Source: Viscum album
Taxonomy: Eukaryota; Streptophyta; Magnoliopsida; Santalales; Viscaceae
Direction of reading: 5' to 3'
Length of the DNA stretch: 64,000 nucleotides
NCBI GenBank assembly: GCA_963277665.1
Contig: OY728123.1
Span: 631,282,915 to 631,346,914 of the forward strand
The notes beneath the pieces are model-generated. The model did not search any database. It was not told where the DNA came from and saw only the letters and a program-made list of their open reading frames with translations. The stretch's first letter is position 1; each line of letters opens with the position of its first letter. Below are positions 10,758-23,849 of the stretch, one piece after another. The position numbers and the translations under genes are program-made.

Positions 10758-11689
10758 TGGTTAGTTTGACTGATTCTTTTTAGTTATATGATTTTATGAA
10801 TTAAGATTAAGTTGATTTTGGGTTATTTATGAAAATGATTAACCTAGCATGGAGGATATGTGATTAGGATAATTACTTTTCAAAGCGAGACTTTAGGAGT
10901 GATTGATGTTGTTTGGAGATAAGTGTTACGATTTAACTTGGAAGACTATGTGACTAAATCCTTAAAATATTTGGGTTTCAATATTATATTGGTTTACTTT
11001 GAATAATTTTATGGACAAATTGTTTATCGGATGGTTCTCGTTGAACTTTGGGTTTTGTTGGACAAATTTTGGAGATTAAGCATGTATTTTCTTTTTAATG
11101 GGTTATCCTTTTCTGGATTATCTGACCTTTTACTAACCTTTTTGGTTTTGGTTTTGGTTAAATCCTAAAGACATGGGATGTATATAGTTCTCTTTTGTGG
11201 ATTAGGTGATTCTCTAGAAGATGATTATAGTACTCTTAATTTGAACAAGTCTTCCTAAATACTCACCTTTAGGAGAAAATATGAGTTTGTGTAAGGAATC
11301 TAATAAAAGTAGAGAGTCAACATGATAAGTGATTATGTTTCCTTATGAATAAATTCCTCAATAAAAAGTAACTTAAAACAAAAATGTTGTCTATTAACTT
11401 TTCCTACTGGGGAATCGAATACCGTTTAACCCATCACAAGTTTGTGATTCTCGCATGGTTAACTTTCTCCTAAACATGTTTTCTATCACTCTCCATCAGA
11501 ACATGACCCTATGTTTTCTCCTCCATGTCCATGTTTTTATACTTCGAATCCTAGTATGGGTTAACTCGGGTGACCTTTGTACTTATCTTTCTTTATTTTA
11601 AAGTGATTGTTTTACCGATCCTTGTTCCGATGTGGGACTTTCAAGGATGTTTCCAAGCCCAATTTTAAAATTGCGAGGACGCAATTCCC

Positions 11690-11704
11690 AAAAGGGGGGA
11701 AGGA
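11690..11704 (+). other. polypurine tract of the LARD
   Basis: AAAAGGGGGGAAGGA immediately before the TGTAACACC of the 3' LTR; plus-strand priming site. Confidence 0.85.
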
Positions 11705-13333
11705 TGTAACACCCCAGGTAAATAAAGAATATGACATCTTTATATTTATCCATATTTGTGAATCAAATATTAATATTACTTTAAAGGGGATGCTATGCTC
11801 GATGGCGTACCCAACACGCAACAATGAGTTTCTTGGGAATCTTACGTTGCACTCTAATAATAAAATAATATTATTTTAAATGGTAGTTAACATGTAGCTG
11901 TTGTATTGGCGGGAATGGACATAAATAACTAAAATATGATTATATATGTTTTTAAATGTTTTTACATTTATCCAATAAAAGATAAAGGCTTAAAATACAG
12001 AAAGAATTCAATTTTAGGCGTATATGCCCTAGTTTTCACTAAAGGTTCACTTATCGCCTTTTGATGGAGAACTGTCATTAAATATAGTTTTGATCACTCT
12101 TATACATTCTTTTGGACCAAATAAAAATCTTCTTTAGAATTGGGACATCAAAATTTACTTTGTGTAAATTTTTGGTATCTTTCCGATAAAGTTCATTTTT
12201 TCAATGAATAGTGTAAAATGTTGTATTTTAATTCAAAACCACTTTTTAATATAATTTATTTATATGATTAGATTATCTTTTGAATTGGTTTTAAAGTTAA
12301 ATTAGAATATATTTTTACCATTAAATCCAATAGTGGTCGTTGGAATTAATTTCACTTTGAAATCAGACTTAAACTAGTATCAATCTTTTGATACTTATTG
12401 TTTCATAAAAACACGCTATTTGCTATGACAGCGGGAATTAATTATTAAATTAATTAATGTGACTTATATGTTTTGAATTTTGTAAAATAGACTTAATTTT
12501 TGAATTCAGAATATCAAATATAGCTTAAAGTGAATTTTTGGTAATTTTCTGGAAAACTTCAATTTTTGATGAATAGTGAAACCACTAAGTGGTACTTATA
12601 AAGACTGATTTTCCGTTTAAATGAAAATTTTCCATCATTGTGTTTTGAATTTCAAAAATCCGACATACATGGTTGTCATTAAGAAGTAAAATGTGGTTCA
12701 ATGGGATAAAAATAATTTTTTGGTGAATAGTAACTTATTAAGTTCTTAATCGCGATTAGTGGTAATTAGGGTAGTTTAAGGTATAAATAATGCTTTAATA
12801 ATATGAAATGACCTAGACACATGTCCCAACCTTATTGGTTGTGTCATGGCCGACCAAGACAAGACATGGGTCAACTTGGGGACCCCATGGAGACACTTTG
12901 GTTGGGAAATGACATAAATAACTTTTTATTTAATGTAAAAGTAAAAATGATACAAACATAATATGTTTTACGAAAACAATTTTTACATGGGGTTATAAAG
13001 ATCATATTTTTGATTATAAATAGTCATTGGAAAGCTAAAAGGATTTCCTAAATCATAGTACTTGTTTTATAATTTTTAGACATTAAATAAATTAAATTAT
13101 TAGTGACATAATAATGATGCAGCGATGACATCATTATTTGACGATTTAAATAAAATGGAAAGATAATGTAAAATATATGAACTACACATGTCCAAAACCA
13201 ATTGGATGAGTGGATTTCGAACCCTTATCACCGTATCCACGAATTCTATCAATGTGGGACCTTTTAAAACCGAAACACATTTTCAAATAAAGTAATATTT
13301 CTTTACATTCCAAAAGTGCCCCTCCCCTCCTCT

Positions 13334-13340
13334 TATAAAA
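13334..13340 (+). promoter_or_regulatory. TATA box of LARD 3' LTR
   Basis: TATAAAAGGCCCCCACC, identical to the box at 6181. It could drive read-through transcription into the copia remnant downstream. Confidence 0.7.
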
Positions 13341-14042
13341 GGCCCCCACCTCTACCTCATTTCACACACTCCCCAAGCCTTTGACTCGTCCAAACCATGC
13401 CCATTTACTCTCTCCACATCCCTCTCCTAATCCTAGAGGATTACATTTGGGCAGAATCCTTTCAAAGGAAGCCTTTAGGCTCAAATCAAAAGGAGTTACA
13501 CTTTTAAAGGTAATTCATTCTCTCATGTTCATTTGTTTTATTTTGCTTCTACAACCCCCTAAACTCTTTTTATTTACTTATTTTGTAACAAAACCAGTAT
13601 CTTCAATATACTAGGATGTTTTTATAAGATTTATTTGAGCTACACTCTCACACAACTACATAAAATGGTTAAAGAACATACGGTTTCCGTGGATAGCGAA
13701 ATTCTGCCTCCCGAAACGATGATTGTTCAATACTCATTTAACACCTTCAAAGGTGGACATTATGATTTAACTATTTTTATATATGATATATAATATGTTT
13801 ATGTTTTACTTATGCTTCTGTATTTTTCATTTTTGTCTTACCTTTATGGCTTCCATTATGGGTATACGCGATATCTTCATTTTAGGAAGTGCGGACTACC
13901 GCCCCTTCAAAGTGATGTGATTCGTTAATGCCATACGTGGGACGTATAAAGGATAGATTTAATGTTATTATATATGATTTTATACTGTAACTATTATATA
14001 CCTCTATATAATTATTATTTCTTTCCATTAAAGTATGATATA

Positions 14043-14107
14043 GAAATGAAAGTAGCGTTCATGCGTACGTACGGCTTACCGTCTCCATGAACGGTGCATT
14101 TCATTTC
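14043..14107 (+). promoter_or_regulatory. LTR leader hairpin 1 (3' LTR)
   Basis: Same arms and CGTACGTACG palindrome as 6889-6953. Confidence 0.55.
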
Positions 14108-14250
14108 TTATCCCCAAATGTAATGTACTATTATAAGTACATGTATATAATGGATATATATGATGAATGATACATCTAAATGATGAATATAATTCTGTAA
14201 TTAAAATATACATACCTCTCATTTAGTTTTAATTCCATTAATATGACAAA

Positions 14251-14315
14251 GAAATGAAAGTAGCGTTCATGCGTACGTACGGCTTACCGTCTCCATGAAC
14301 AATGCATTTCATTTC
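14251..14315 (+). promoter_or_regulatory. LTR leader hairpin 2 (3' LTR)
   Basis: Same arms and palindrome as 7097-7161, with one CATGAACA variant in the 3' arm. Confidence 0.55.
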
Positions 14316-14637
14316 TTACCTCTAAATGATTATGTAATATTATAAATACATGTATATGCTGGATATATATGATATATATGATATCCAAATCAGGAATTCC
14401 ATTCTGGATATAAAGAACCTTTGACCACATGAACAACATGTAATTGTAAGAAGTCCACTTTCGACTTAAGAACCAAATACCGACAAAATGAACATTATTA
14501 ACTTAAATGATTACATGATGTTTATAACATGGTGTAAAAGGAATAATGAACTTGAAAAAGGTTCTTAAGCAAGTAGAGATTAACTCAAGTTTATTATTCA
14601 GGACGTTAAAGAACGATCGAGTCAAGTCGGACCCGAG

Positions 14638-15435
14638 GTAAGGGATCCTACAACTCTCTTTCTTTTTAAGTACACTCTTTTATGTCATTTCTTTTAAGCT
14701 CATATTTCTTATGATTGGGATGTTATTTTATATTACTCATACTGTAATTTTTATGTTCATGTGATGAGAGACCCTATTCTCTCTCATCAATCCATTTTGG
14801 AAGTTTTGAGTGGCGTCATTAGGCTGCCGAATTTTCGTAAGGGATCCTACAACTCTCTTTCTTTTTAAGTACACTCTTTTATGTCATTTATTTTAAGCTC
14901 ATCTTTCTTATGATTGGGATGTTCTTTTATATTAATCATACTGTAATTTTTATGTTCATGTGATGATAGACCCTATTCTCTCTCATCAATCCATTTTGGA
15001 AGTTTTGAGTGGCGTCGTTAGGTTGCCGAATTTTCGTAAGGGATCCTACAACTCTCTTTCTTTTTAAGTACACTCTTTTATGTAATTTCTTTTAAGCTCA
15101 TCTTTCTTATGATTGGGATGTTATTTTATATTACTCATACTGTAATTTCTATGTTCATGTGATGAGAGACCCTATTCTCTCTCATCAATCCATTTTGGAA
15201 GTTTTGAGTGGCGTCGTTAGGCTGCCGAATTTTCGTAAGGGATCCTACAACTCTCTTTCTTTTTAAGTACTCTCCTTTATGTCACTTCTTTTAGGATCCT
15301 CTTTGTAATGTTGGGGGATGTTATTTTATATTCCTCTTTCTGTACATTTTAATGTAATGTGATTAGATACCCTATTTGATCTCATCAATCCATATTCAGA
15401 AGTTTTATGTGGCACCGTTAGGCTGCCGAGTTTTC
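14638..15435 (+). repeat. four ~199-bp tandem repeats in LARD 3' LTR
   Basis: Units start at 14,638, 14,837, 15,036 and 15,235 (199, 199, 199, 201 bp), matching those at 7484-8281 one for one. Confidence 0.9.
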
Positions 15436-17190
15436 GTAAGGGATTTTTCATCTCACTTTTATTCCCGTGAGATTTATGCTACATTTGCCACAAATTCCAT
15501 TGAGTGGTGTATGTACTGCCCATTATTCTACTCTTTGTGTAATATACATTCGTTTATGAGTATTTACATCAATGATCTATTGTCCTTCTTTCATGGGGTG
15601 TATGTTTTGAAAGATACCCAAGTCGGTAAGGGAACCTTTCACCCTCCTCTTTTTTAAAAAGACTTCTTTTGTTGGGTCTTTTAATTTTCATATTGTTATG
15701 TTGGGATATGTTCTCATACATCCTTATTGATGTAAATTTTATGTCCATGTTATGAGATACACTTTTTATCTCTCATCAACTCATTTTGATGTGATGCCGT
15801 TAGGCTATCAAGGGAACTTTTTAACTCAATTTCGATTTCTTTGGGTTCAACATGTAGTCATTGAATATGTCATCCATTGAATATGTGTGAATGACCTTTT
15901 ATTGTTTTACACTTAATATCCACTTATATTGGGTGTATTTATATTTGTCACACATATTTTTGAGATTGATTTGTCCTTAATTTAAGGATACCTTCTTTAT
16001 AAGGGATTTCATCACATTTGACATTTCTATTGAGGGTTCATTGCTGTTATGCACCAATTCACTCTTATATGGTGTATATACTGTCCTTTGGAGTATTATA
16101 TCATGAATCCATTTATTCTCATGATATTATAAAGTTCTGACTAAATGTTATTCCTCAATTATTGTATTCAAGTGTCTCTAATTTTGGTAAAACCCCTTTA
16201 ACCAAAATGTCGTTTTAAATTTTTTAATTATTTGTTCTTATTAATATCCATGTTTTCAAAATGGTTTTAAGGATTTATTTATATGGATATTAATGGTTTA
16301 AAATTTTAAGCTTCAAGGTGGTATGGGACACTTTGATTCAAAAATATCTTTATTAAATGTTTTAAATGGTTTTGAAATGGTTTTGATAAAGGATTCTATT
16401 ATGATATATTGTGATGTGGAAATGTTATCATTCATTTATATTGGTTTTATGTTTTATGATTTTATATTGGTACTTGGACATTTTAACGGGTGGTTACGTT
16501 ATAAACCACATGACGGGTGGTGCCGTGAATACCAGGACGGGTGGTTACGTTATAACCTCCAATGCATTGGGTATGGAAGTCGGCCGTATGACTATTCCAT
16601 TAAGTATGAATGGAAATTGGCCGCATGGCTATTCCATTTAAGTGATATGTGTGGAAGTCGACCGTATGGTTATTCCACTTAAATATGTTTATGTCCCAAG
16701 TTACCTTTATATATGTTATGTGTTATTTATATGGGTTTTATGGTAATCCTTTGGTTACAAAAAAGTAAGTAATGATACTTTATTCAGTGAAGAGTTTTTA
16801 CTACTTCATGAAGGTGAAGGTATTACTTTGATAGAGTATACATGGTTTACTTGATGTTTGAAAAACTAACAGTTTTTATTCTTTGTGTATCCCTTACTGA
16901 GATTTTTATGCTCAGCCCAAGTTTTTTTGAAATGTTTTTCACAGGACTTAATGTGGAATAAGGTCAAGGATGGGATCAAGGGAATGTCATGCTATATAAA
17001 ACATGGAACTAGACATGTTTCTTTTAAGAGTTTTTTTATTATGGAATCTTAGTTGAATTGACTACTTTGTAATCTTTTGAGATTTAATAGTTATGTTCTA
17101 ATTCTCTAAAACTCTAAACCTGAAAAGATCCTCAATGTGAATTATTCATTTAATTCAATATTAAGTAAGGTTTAAGGCTGGGGCCTTATA

Positions 17191-17195
17191 ATCAG
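17191..17195. repeat. target site duplication of the LARD, right copy (ATCAG)
   Basis: Exact match to 4546-4550. Confidence 0.9.
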
Positions 17196-17527
17196 TCTGA
17201 TGTATCAGAACCATTTTCTATTTATTGTTTATGACTGTTTTCAGTACGACAGATAAGACAAAATTCTAATAAATGGTCAGGATGGAGGTCATTCCGGTGA
17301 ATTGTTCATATCCATGATCTGATGGATCATATTAGAGAATAATAAGTTCAAATTTTCAATACATTATAATTATTTCTATGTTAGGTAAAAAGTAATTTTT
17401 TCTAAAAAACATACTAATATAGTCGAGACACAGAAATTTAGAGAACATATTTTTAAGAAGGTGTTTGTGGTTTCAAAAACTAATGGAATTGAAAAAGTAT
17501 TAAGTAAGAAATATGAATCGATAGTCT
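17196..17527 (-). mobile_element. copia LTR D, right part
   Basis: Continues LTR D after the LARD. The block TTTTTAAGAAGGTGTTTGTGG (17,449-17,469) is shared with LTR A (20,302), B (34,521) and C (43,401). With 3579-4550 it makes an LTR of about 1.3 kb, like C. Confidence 0.65.
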
Positions 17528-18989
17528 TTAAATTTTTTGAAAGAATAAAATAAAAAACATAGAGGAAAAATAAAAACATGAAAAAACATATAGTAATTTG
17601 TTCATCTAATAACATTGAATATATATTTTTTATAAATCACCCTAATTTTATAACTATTTTTTAATATGATTAAATGAATTATATCAACTATCCCTCAAAT
17701 ATTACTTCTACCTCTTAGGATAGTATCTCCCATTTTGAGAAACATTTATATCATTTTATAAAACATCATCCCCTTTTGTGACATTTAAAAAGGATGTGAA
17801 TGTATATATATAGTGAGGGATAACATTTGAAAAAACATTAAATGGAATAATAAATCATCTAATAAGTAATAGAATGAAGATGCTGGAAAAAATATTGGAA
17901 TACATTCAAACATAACGTATTGGATGCAATTTTGTTTTTTTTATGAACAATTCAAATGATTGATAAAGAAATTACATTGTGAGTTCAAAATAACAACATG
18001 TTCATTATTTCATCATTATTTTCTTCATAAAATACCTCATATTTTTAAACGCTCCCCAATCCTTATCAATATTGATGATCTTATCTTCCATTATAGGCTA
18101 CATCCAAATATTATTATTTAAGATTTCAATCTCCTTAGAATTATTTTCATACTCTTACTTTAAAAAGAATATATTGTCATTACATAAACTAAGTCTCGTA
18201 ATATCCAACTCCAAATCATGAACTTTTTATTTCAAGAAATTTACTTCCACTTTCCAACAATTTTTTTTCTCTAAATTATTCTACAAACATTAATCTATCA
18301 GAAACATCAGATAATAAATTGTTGAAGGATTCTACCACTTCCTATGTAACAGTTTTCATTTTCGAGAACTAATTTTTATGATCTCTTAGTTGAGAATCAA
18401 CTTTATTTGACCACTAAAACTATTTGATTGTATGAAGACTTTTTTTTAATGTTTACTCGATAGAATTTCAGATTTCTCTTGATCTTGATCATTGATTTCC
18501 TCAAGAAAATTAGTGATTCTTATTTCTTATTCAATAATTATGAAATAAACTTTGATCTTTATTATATGTTAGATAGATAAGGAATGTGATCATTGAATCC
18601 ATTCAAGTTAATACAAATATAATCAGAGCCCTTTTTAACAACCACATATTTTGATTCATATTTACCAGACTCGACCAAGAGATGTTTTGGCCTTCTAGAT
18701 CTAAAATCAACTTATTTCCCCTTCTTTTCAAATTTCATTATAGTTGTCTTTAGAAAATTATCTTGATATTTTGTCACTAATGAATCATTCACACTATCAA
18801 AATCTATATCTGATTATTCTTTATCATAAAATTTTGTATTCTATTATTGTTTTGGTTTTTCTTCCTCATAGTATGATTCTTCCTCATTTTTTGTTGATGA
18901 TTTTTCTTCTTGAGTTGATAATGATTTTTATATTTGAGATCCTTATGTGTCTGCATCCTTACCATAATGGGAATGAAATATATATGAGG
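17528..18989 (-). pseudogene. outer copia: C-terminal part of the extra ORF after pol
   Basis: Decayed coding sequence on the minus strand between LTR D and the inner copia. Read downward from 18,989: an acidic linker ('STKNEEESYYEEEKPKQ', 'SDIDFDSVNDS', about 18,930-18,770), a segment 'SRRPKHLLVESGKYESKYVV' (about 18,700-18,640), 'GSDYICINLNGFNDHIPYLS', then a region likely rich in coiled coil. The inner copia keeps the same order at 22,900-20,900. Its N-terminal half lies at 34,605-36,160, beyond the inner insertion. I do not recognise the family with certainty; SIRE-type elements are known to carry an env-like ORF in this place. Confidence 0.4.
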
Positions 18990-18994
18990 ATGAT

Positions 18995-20376
18995 GTAGGA
19001 TCGTAAGAGTATATTATGACAGATAACCTGTAAGAGGGGGTTAATTTTAGTTTCAAAATATAGTTTCAAACACCATAAATTTAATAGTACACCAATACAC
19101 TTTAATTAGATTTATTAGACGTGGACTCGGTCCGATTATCAGAGTCACAAATTCAAATCAAGATCAGTCATATTATATCATCGTAAAAAGATCATAATCA
19201 TTTTCGATCTGATTCTCTCAAATTATGTTTATCGTATTCATATGATAATGATATTTTTTTCTTCAAATGTTCTATTACGATGAATAACATACATTAACAT
19301 ACACAGTAGAAAAATAAAAATGTAAAAAAATTAATTTCACGATATAGTAAGGATGAATTAATAGTTACTAAAAATATTAAACTATTTTAAGTTTAAGAGT
19401 AAGGTAGTTAATAACCAATACTAAATCTATTCTTACTTTTATACTAACGATAAATTATGTCTTTCCTTATAATGAAATCTCCCGATACGATAACTATCTT
19501 TTCTCAGTCTTCCTATCCCCTGAGTCCGTCGATATGATGGTCAGTTGAATTTTTCTATAACTAAATTAATTCGATGGATCATATTCACAATCTTCCTATC
19601 TCTGTAATTACTTGACCATAACGATGATTATATGAAAATTCAATTTTAAAAGTTCATAAGAAAACTTCCCAGATAAAGATTCTTTAAGAAGAAAACTCTT
19701 TCTGAAGAAATAGAAAAGGCTAAGAATGAGGAGTATATGATAAGTATTCATTGGAATACTTGAGAGAAAAAAGGTATCATCTGTCTCCAAACTCTTCAAA
19801 TGACATGGTATTTATAGGAAATCTCCCATCAGTAATATATTTTATTTTGTTTCATTAGCCTTGGAATATTGGCACCTGACATCTCATCATAACTGAATGG
19901 TCAACATCATATTAATTGACACTATTACGGTGTTAAAGGTTTTCCTTAAGATAAGAATAAGTATTCCATATTTTGATTATAAACATTGGTTTTTATGATG
20001 TACTTCCTTATGATTATCATTACTATAATCATTATGCGAGTCAGTCTAATTTTATTGGTACTACCATCAGTCCGATGGACATGACATTTGTTAGTTTTAT
20101 ATACATGAATAAATTATATATTCTAGTCCGATAATGGTGATTTTTGATAATTTTATTGATAATAAATATGATTCTCTTAATTAATAATCTATTTTTTTAT
20201 ATTCATAATAGTTTAATTTGTTTTTCTATATCTGGTAAAAAGTAATGTTTTATACAAAAACATTCTAAAACACATGTGACATAAATATTATGTAAACATG
20301 TTTTAAGAAGGTGTTTCTGAATTTCAAAACTAATGGAATGAAAAATTAAGAAGTGGAACTTCTAATTAAAAAGTAA
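18995..20376 (-). mobile_element. copia LTR A (3' LTR of the inner copia)
   Basis: About 1.38 kb. Shares with LTR B the start block GGATC(G/T)TAAGAGTATATTATGA (18,998-19,019), a minus-strand TATAAATACC (19,809-19,816 and on), and the closing AAGAAGGTGTTT region. Followed on the right by TCCCCTTTTTT (minus AAAAAAGGGGA), a polypurine tract, which fits the 3' LTR of a minus-strand element. ATGATG occurs at its outer edge (18,990-18,995) and just after LTR B (34,600-34,605). Confidence 0.65.
19809..19816 (-). promoter_or_regulatory. TATA box of copia LTR A
   Basis: Minus strand TATAAATACC; same place as in LTR B and C. Confidence 0.5.
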
Positions 20377-20388
20377 TCCCCTTTTTTA
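20377..20388 (-). other. polypurine tract of the inner copia
   Basis: Minus strand AAAAAAGGGGA directly next to LTR A. Confidence 0.5.
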
Positions 20389-20899
20389 AATCACAAACTC
20401 CAAAACATAAATGAAAAATAACATGAAAAATATAGATCCCATTTCATTTATATAGTTTATATTGAGAGTTATTATTTAATCATTAACTTCTTCTGAGTAT
20501 GTAACTCTTTAGAATATAAAGTTGAGTATGATGTTCAATATGATAGACTCCCCTTGAAGATAATATATATCCCATTCAATTAAAATTTCCTTTGAAAAAT
20601 ATTTTCCCCCTTAATGAAACATCTCCCGTTAATAAAAACTTATCCTCTTTGTTAGTACTTTATCCATTGATAATGATTTCTCCCCCATTTTGATTTTCAA
20701 AAGGAAATGGGGAAAAGATTCAATATTTCATAAAAACTAAGAAAAATAATATATAAATCTATGTTGAACTACCCTATAATCCATATGGAAATGAAAGAAT
20801 ATGAAACCAATCATAATTATGGAAACATTCAGACATAATCGAATTGGATGAATAGATAACTCCATTAATCACAAAAAAATTAAAAAAAAATTCATCAAG

Positions 20900-22910
20900 A
20901 GGTAAAAGGAAAACTTTATTCTTTCTTCTTCATGTTTTGTACAAAATAATTCATATTCTTTAACTCCTTCTGATCGTTATTGAGCTTTTCAACCCTTTCT
21001 TGTTTCATCTGATCCTAATACATTAATCATTGGAATTCCTTGGATTTTTTTGTTTTTTCTCTTAATAAGATATTCTCATCTTTACACAGATTAAACCTAC
21101 TCAATAACAGTTCCATATATATATTTTTATTTTTTAGAGCATTTAAATACTCACTATACTCATCAGTTGGATCTATAAAATCATCCAAAACATTACTCAA
21201 TCTTCCATGTATTTCGATTGTTGAGTGAAGATTCATCTTATTAAACCATTAGTTTATTCACTTCATAAAATTTATCATCACACATTTGAATATCTCATTC
21301 ATCATGGGGATACCACTTCAACATCTGATTACGTGACTTTTTATGATTTTATGATGTTTCATTTAAAATATTTAAATTAGATTCATTCTAAATTATTGAC
21401 TCCATTAAATATTTTATCAAATCCTATTTCTGATTAAGGATTTCCTAATAAGACGCCTCTGAGATTCAAGTTTAATGAAATATGTAATTGTTCCTTATAA
21501 CCTTATCATAACATGAACAATATTGTAGAATACTTTATGAGTTATAGTTCATATTTATTTTGATTATCAAGGTTCAGGTTGAGGTGGTTTTTTCAGCTCG
21601 TACCGACTTCCATATCCTTTACTTTCTTATTGTATTTCAATGAGTCTTCCTATAATCATTCTTGGAAACCATCCTACCATATTAAATTTCTATGATATCT
21701 ATCTCTTCTTAAGTCAAGGATTAATTATCTCCTTTGGTTTTTGAATTTTGGCCCTCTTCCTCATTCTTTGAAGATGATTGGGATTATTATTCACAAAATG
21801 ATACTTATTCTTCAAAACTAGAAGCTTATCTATCAATATCAGTTATATAAGGTAGTTATAATGATGATTATTATGAATCCGAAGATTTATTATCAAATTT
21901 AATTTCTTCATTATAATTTTCCTCTTCATTCCCATTATGTTATTCTTCTTAATTAATAACTTCTTTTTATATTCATGTTTTTTACTTCATTGTATACTTT
22001 ATATTCATCATATTTATAACCTCCTACTTTTCCTTCCCTCCTTCCCTAAAAACATTTCTTATAAACTTCTACATCGATTTATTTATCTAATTATTCTTGA
22101 AGTTTTCTCATATTTTATAGAGACGACTTATTTTATGGCTCTTGTTCTGATACTTTCTATAGGGTGAATGGTATTGATTAACCCTCAACAAGTTTTTTTT
22201 CCTCTTTCTATGAAAAAATTAATTTTAGTATATACCACAACTGTTTTATAAAGTACTAAACCAGCTTCTAGGTTTACTTGATTAGTGTGAGAGGTAGGAA
22301 TCATTTGTTTCTAAAAATCCCTTTCAAGTAGTTTTAACAAATTATCACAAAACATAGATTCTTATAGCCTTTCCTTTTACTTTTTAATATTTACTTCTTC
22401 TTCCAAAACATCAGTATCCTAAATTCATTATTCCTTATATTTAGTAAGGTTGATTCCAAATTCTAGATACTCTAGTTTTTTTCAGCTATATCAATCATCA
22501 CATTTTGAAAAACATTATCTCATACATTATTTTCTTTCTTCCTATTTTTAGGGTGGGAAGACTCTTATTTTTTCTCCTCTTTATTTTTAACCTTATTTTA
22601 CATATTTGATTATTGTGCCTTTGAAATAGAACCATCATCCTTTTCAAAAAAAAATCATTGATTTTATTAACAAAAAGTAGCTTCATTCTTTTCATCATAT
22701 CCTTGTTGATAAATGAAATATTATCCCTCATCGAATACAATTTGTTGGAAAAGGTATTGTTTTTCATATATTCAACATCTATTTTCATATAAAAAGGGAA
22801 AATTATTATCTTAGATTTGATAGACCCTCTCTTGATGTTCTCCACAGTAATAAGGATGAACTTCACAAGGTTTATCTTTCTTCTTTTTACAATATAGTCC
22901 AATAAAAAAA
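20900..22910 (-). pseudogene. inner copia: extra ORF after pol, decayed
   Basis: Minus-strand fragments in order. (1) 22,498-22,902, 134 aa open, with 'MDYIVKRRKINLVKFILITV' and a basic tail; the 'D.I..gr.iNl...I' pattern resembles the 'putative plant transposon protein' domain often found in plant retroelement ORFs. (2) An acidic linker around 22,130-21,750. (3) 'GYGSRYELKKPPQPEP' near 21,640-21,590. (4) 21,027-21,236, 69 aa, charged and coiled-coil-like ('LCKDENILLREKTKKSKE'). The order acidic linker then coiled coil recalls the env-like ORF of SIRE elements, but no membrane segment can be shown. Function unknown. Confidence 0.35.
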
Positions 22911-23517
22911 CATATTATAAAAATAGTGTCTTTACCCCCTTTCTTGGAATGAGAAAAACATACATCCATAAAGACACTACTCCATTGTCCACTATCAGGT
23001 GGGAAAAATTTTGAATTTCTAATAAGGATTAAATAAGTATTCTTCTATGTTGTTTTGGTTAAACATACTAAGAGTTTTGGGAAGCTTGTGAGAAAGATGG
23101 TATTATTTTCCCTCTGGTGGTATTCCAACCAAGTCTAAAACTTTCATTTAATATACCACGTATCTTTTCCCATACATCTTAAAATAATTTTTCCATTTCC
23201 CATCTTCTATCAAAAACTAAATGGAGGCATAAAACTCATGTCCAACATGATGATAATAAAAATCCAAATACTATTCATGTTTCTCAACACATACAAACTC
23301 ACAACCATGAAAAGAAATTATATTCTTTAGTTTAGAGTCATATTTTCCATAAAAATATATTTTAACTAAAATTTCTCTAATAAGGTATCACTTTATGAAA
23401 TCATTTTTTGTCTTTATAATATCTAAAACTAAAAATGGTGGTCGAATGAAATGAAAACTTAATGGAATGAGAGAATTATAAGGTGTAGAAAGTATGGATA
23501 AAAAATCTTGAACCAAT

Positions 23518-23550
23518 AATGTGGGACTGGTAAAAAACCTCATTTATATA
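23518..23550 (-). promoter_or_regulatory. TATA-like block upstream of the extra ORF (inner copia)
   Basis: Minus strand TATATAAA (23,543-23,550), then 15 bases, then GTCCCACATT (23,518-23,527). The outer copia has TATATAAG and GTCCCACATT at the same spacing (36,192-36,224). Lies between the pol end and the extra ORF, so it may be a separate promoter for that ORF. Confidence 0.4.
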
Positions 23551-23844
23551 AACATCGAGGGTGAAGATACATATTACATATCATGATAAAAGATTTATAT
23601 TAAAATTATTCTGATCTGGTAATTAAAATTGATGGAAGGAATGTTTTAGGTAATTATTAACCCTTTATGTTTTTAACATTTCTATCAAAATAAGGATTAA
23701 TATGATAATAAAAAAATATAAAAATAATGTTGAAATCAAAAAAACTCTAAAATTATGATTATAACAACAACAATTATTAACAAATACTAATGAGATACTA
23801 TAAAAAAGTACAACAATATAAGAGTTAATATTAGAGTGAAAGAT

Positions 23845-23849
23845 CTATC
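23845..23849. repeat. target site duplication of the solo LTR, left (CTATC)
   Basis: CTATC, repeated exactly at 27,616-27,620. Confidence 0.9.

Larger units (their letters stand above)
10053..11689 (+). mobile_element. LARD interior, largely non-coding
   Basis: About 1.6 kb with no reading frame beyond ~57 codons and no recognisable pol motif. It holds a short ORF (10,243-10,413) and a GC-richer structured island (10,643-10,757). The rest shows nothing I recognise; near 11,620 it has GATGTGGGACTTTC, a motif also seen upstream of the LTR TATA box (ATGTGGGACC, about 6099-6108). Confidence 0.7.
4551..17190 (+). mobile_element. LARD-type non-autonomous LTR retrotransposon (complete)
   Basis: Complete 12.6 kb element: 5' LTR 4551-10,038, primer binding site 10,041-10,052, interior to 11,704, polypurine tract 11,690-11,704, 3' LTR 11,705-17,190, exact ATCAG duplications outside. 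The interior (1.67 kb) encodes no protease, RT, RNase H or integrase, so it must be mobilised by enzymes from another element. LTRs of ~5.49 kb are exceptionally long. In a 210-bp sample at the LTR start I count 4 differences between the two LTRs, so the insertion is fairly young compared with its host copia. Ends are TGTAACACCCC and GGGGCCTTATA, an imperfect inverted pair ending in TA rather than the usual CA. Its LTRs share ends, promoter and hairpins with the old gypsy LTRs here, which suggests a gypsy origin. Confidence 0.9.
11705..17190 (+). repeat. 3' LTR of the LARD
   Basis: 5486 bp, near-identical direct repeat of 4551-10,038. TATA at 13,334; hairpins at 14,043-14,107 and 14,251-14,315; mini-exon-like 14,602-14,637; ~199-bp units starting 14,638, 14,837, 15,036, 15,235; ends GGGGCCTTATA at 17,190. 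Both LTRs keep the same four tandem units, so the array predates this insertion. Confidence 0.92.

Noticed and set aside
11403..11460. Second tRNA-like sequence (minus GGTATTCGATTCCCC) in the LARD interior
   Set aside because: B-box-like only; no A-box at a proper distance and no foldable arms.
21027..22902. Caulimovirus-like integrated virus in the copia extra region
   Set aside because: No movement protein, coat or RT motif of that family; flanked by copia LTR and pol.
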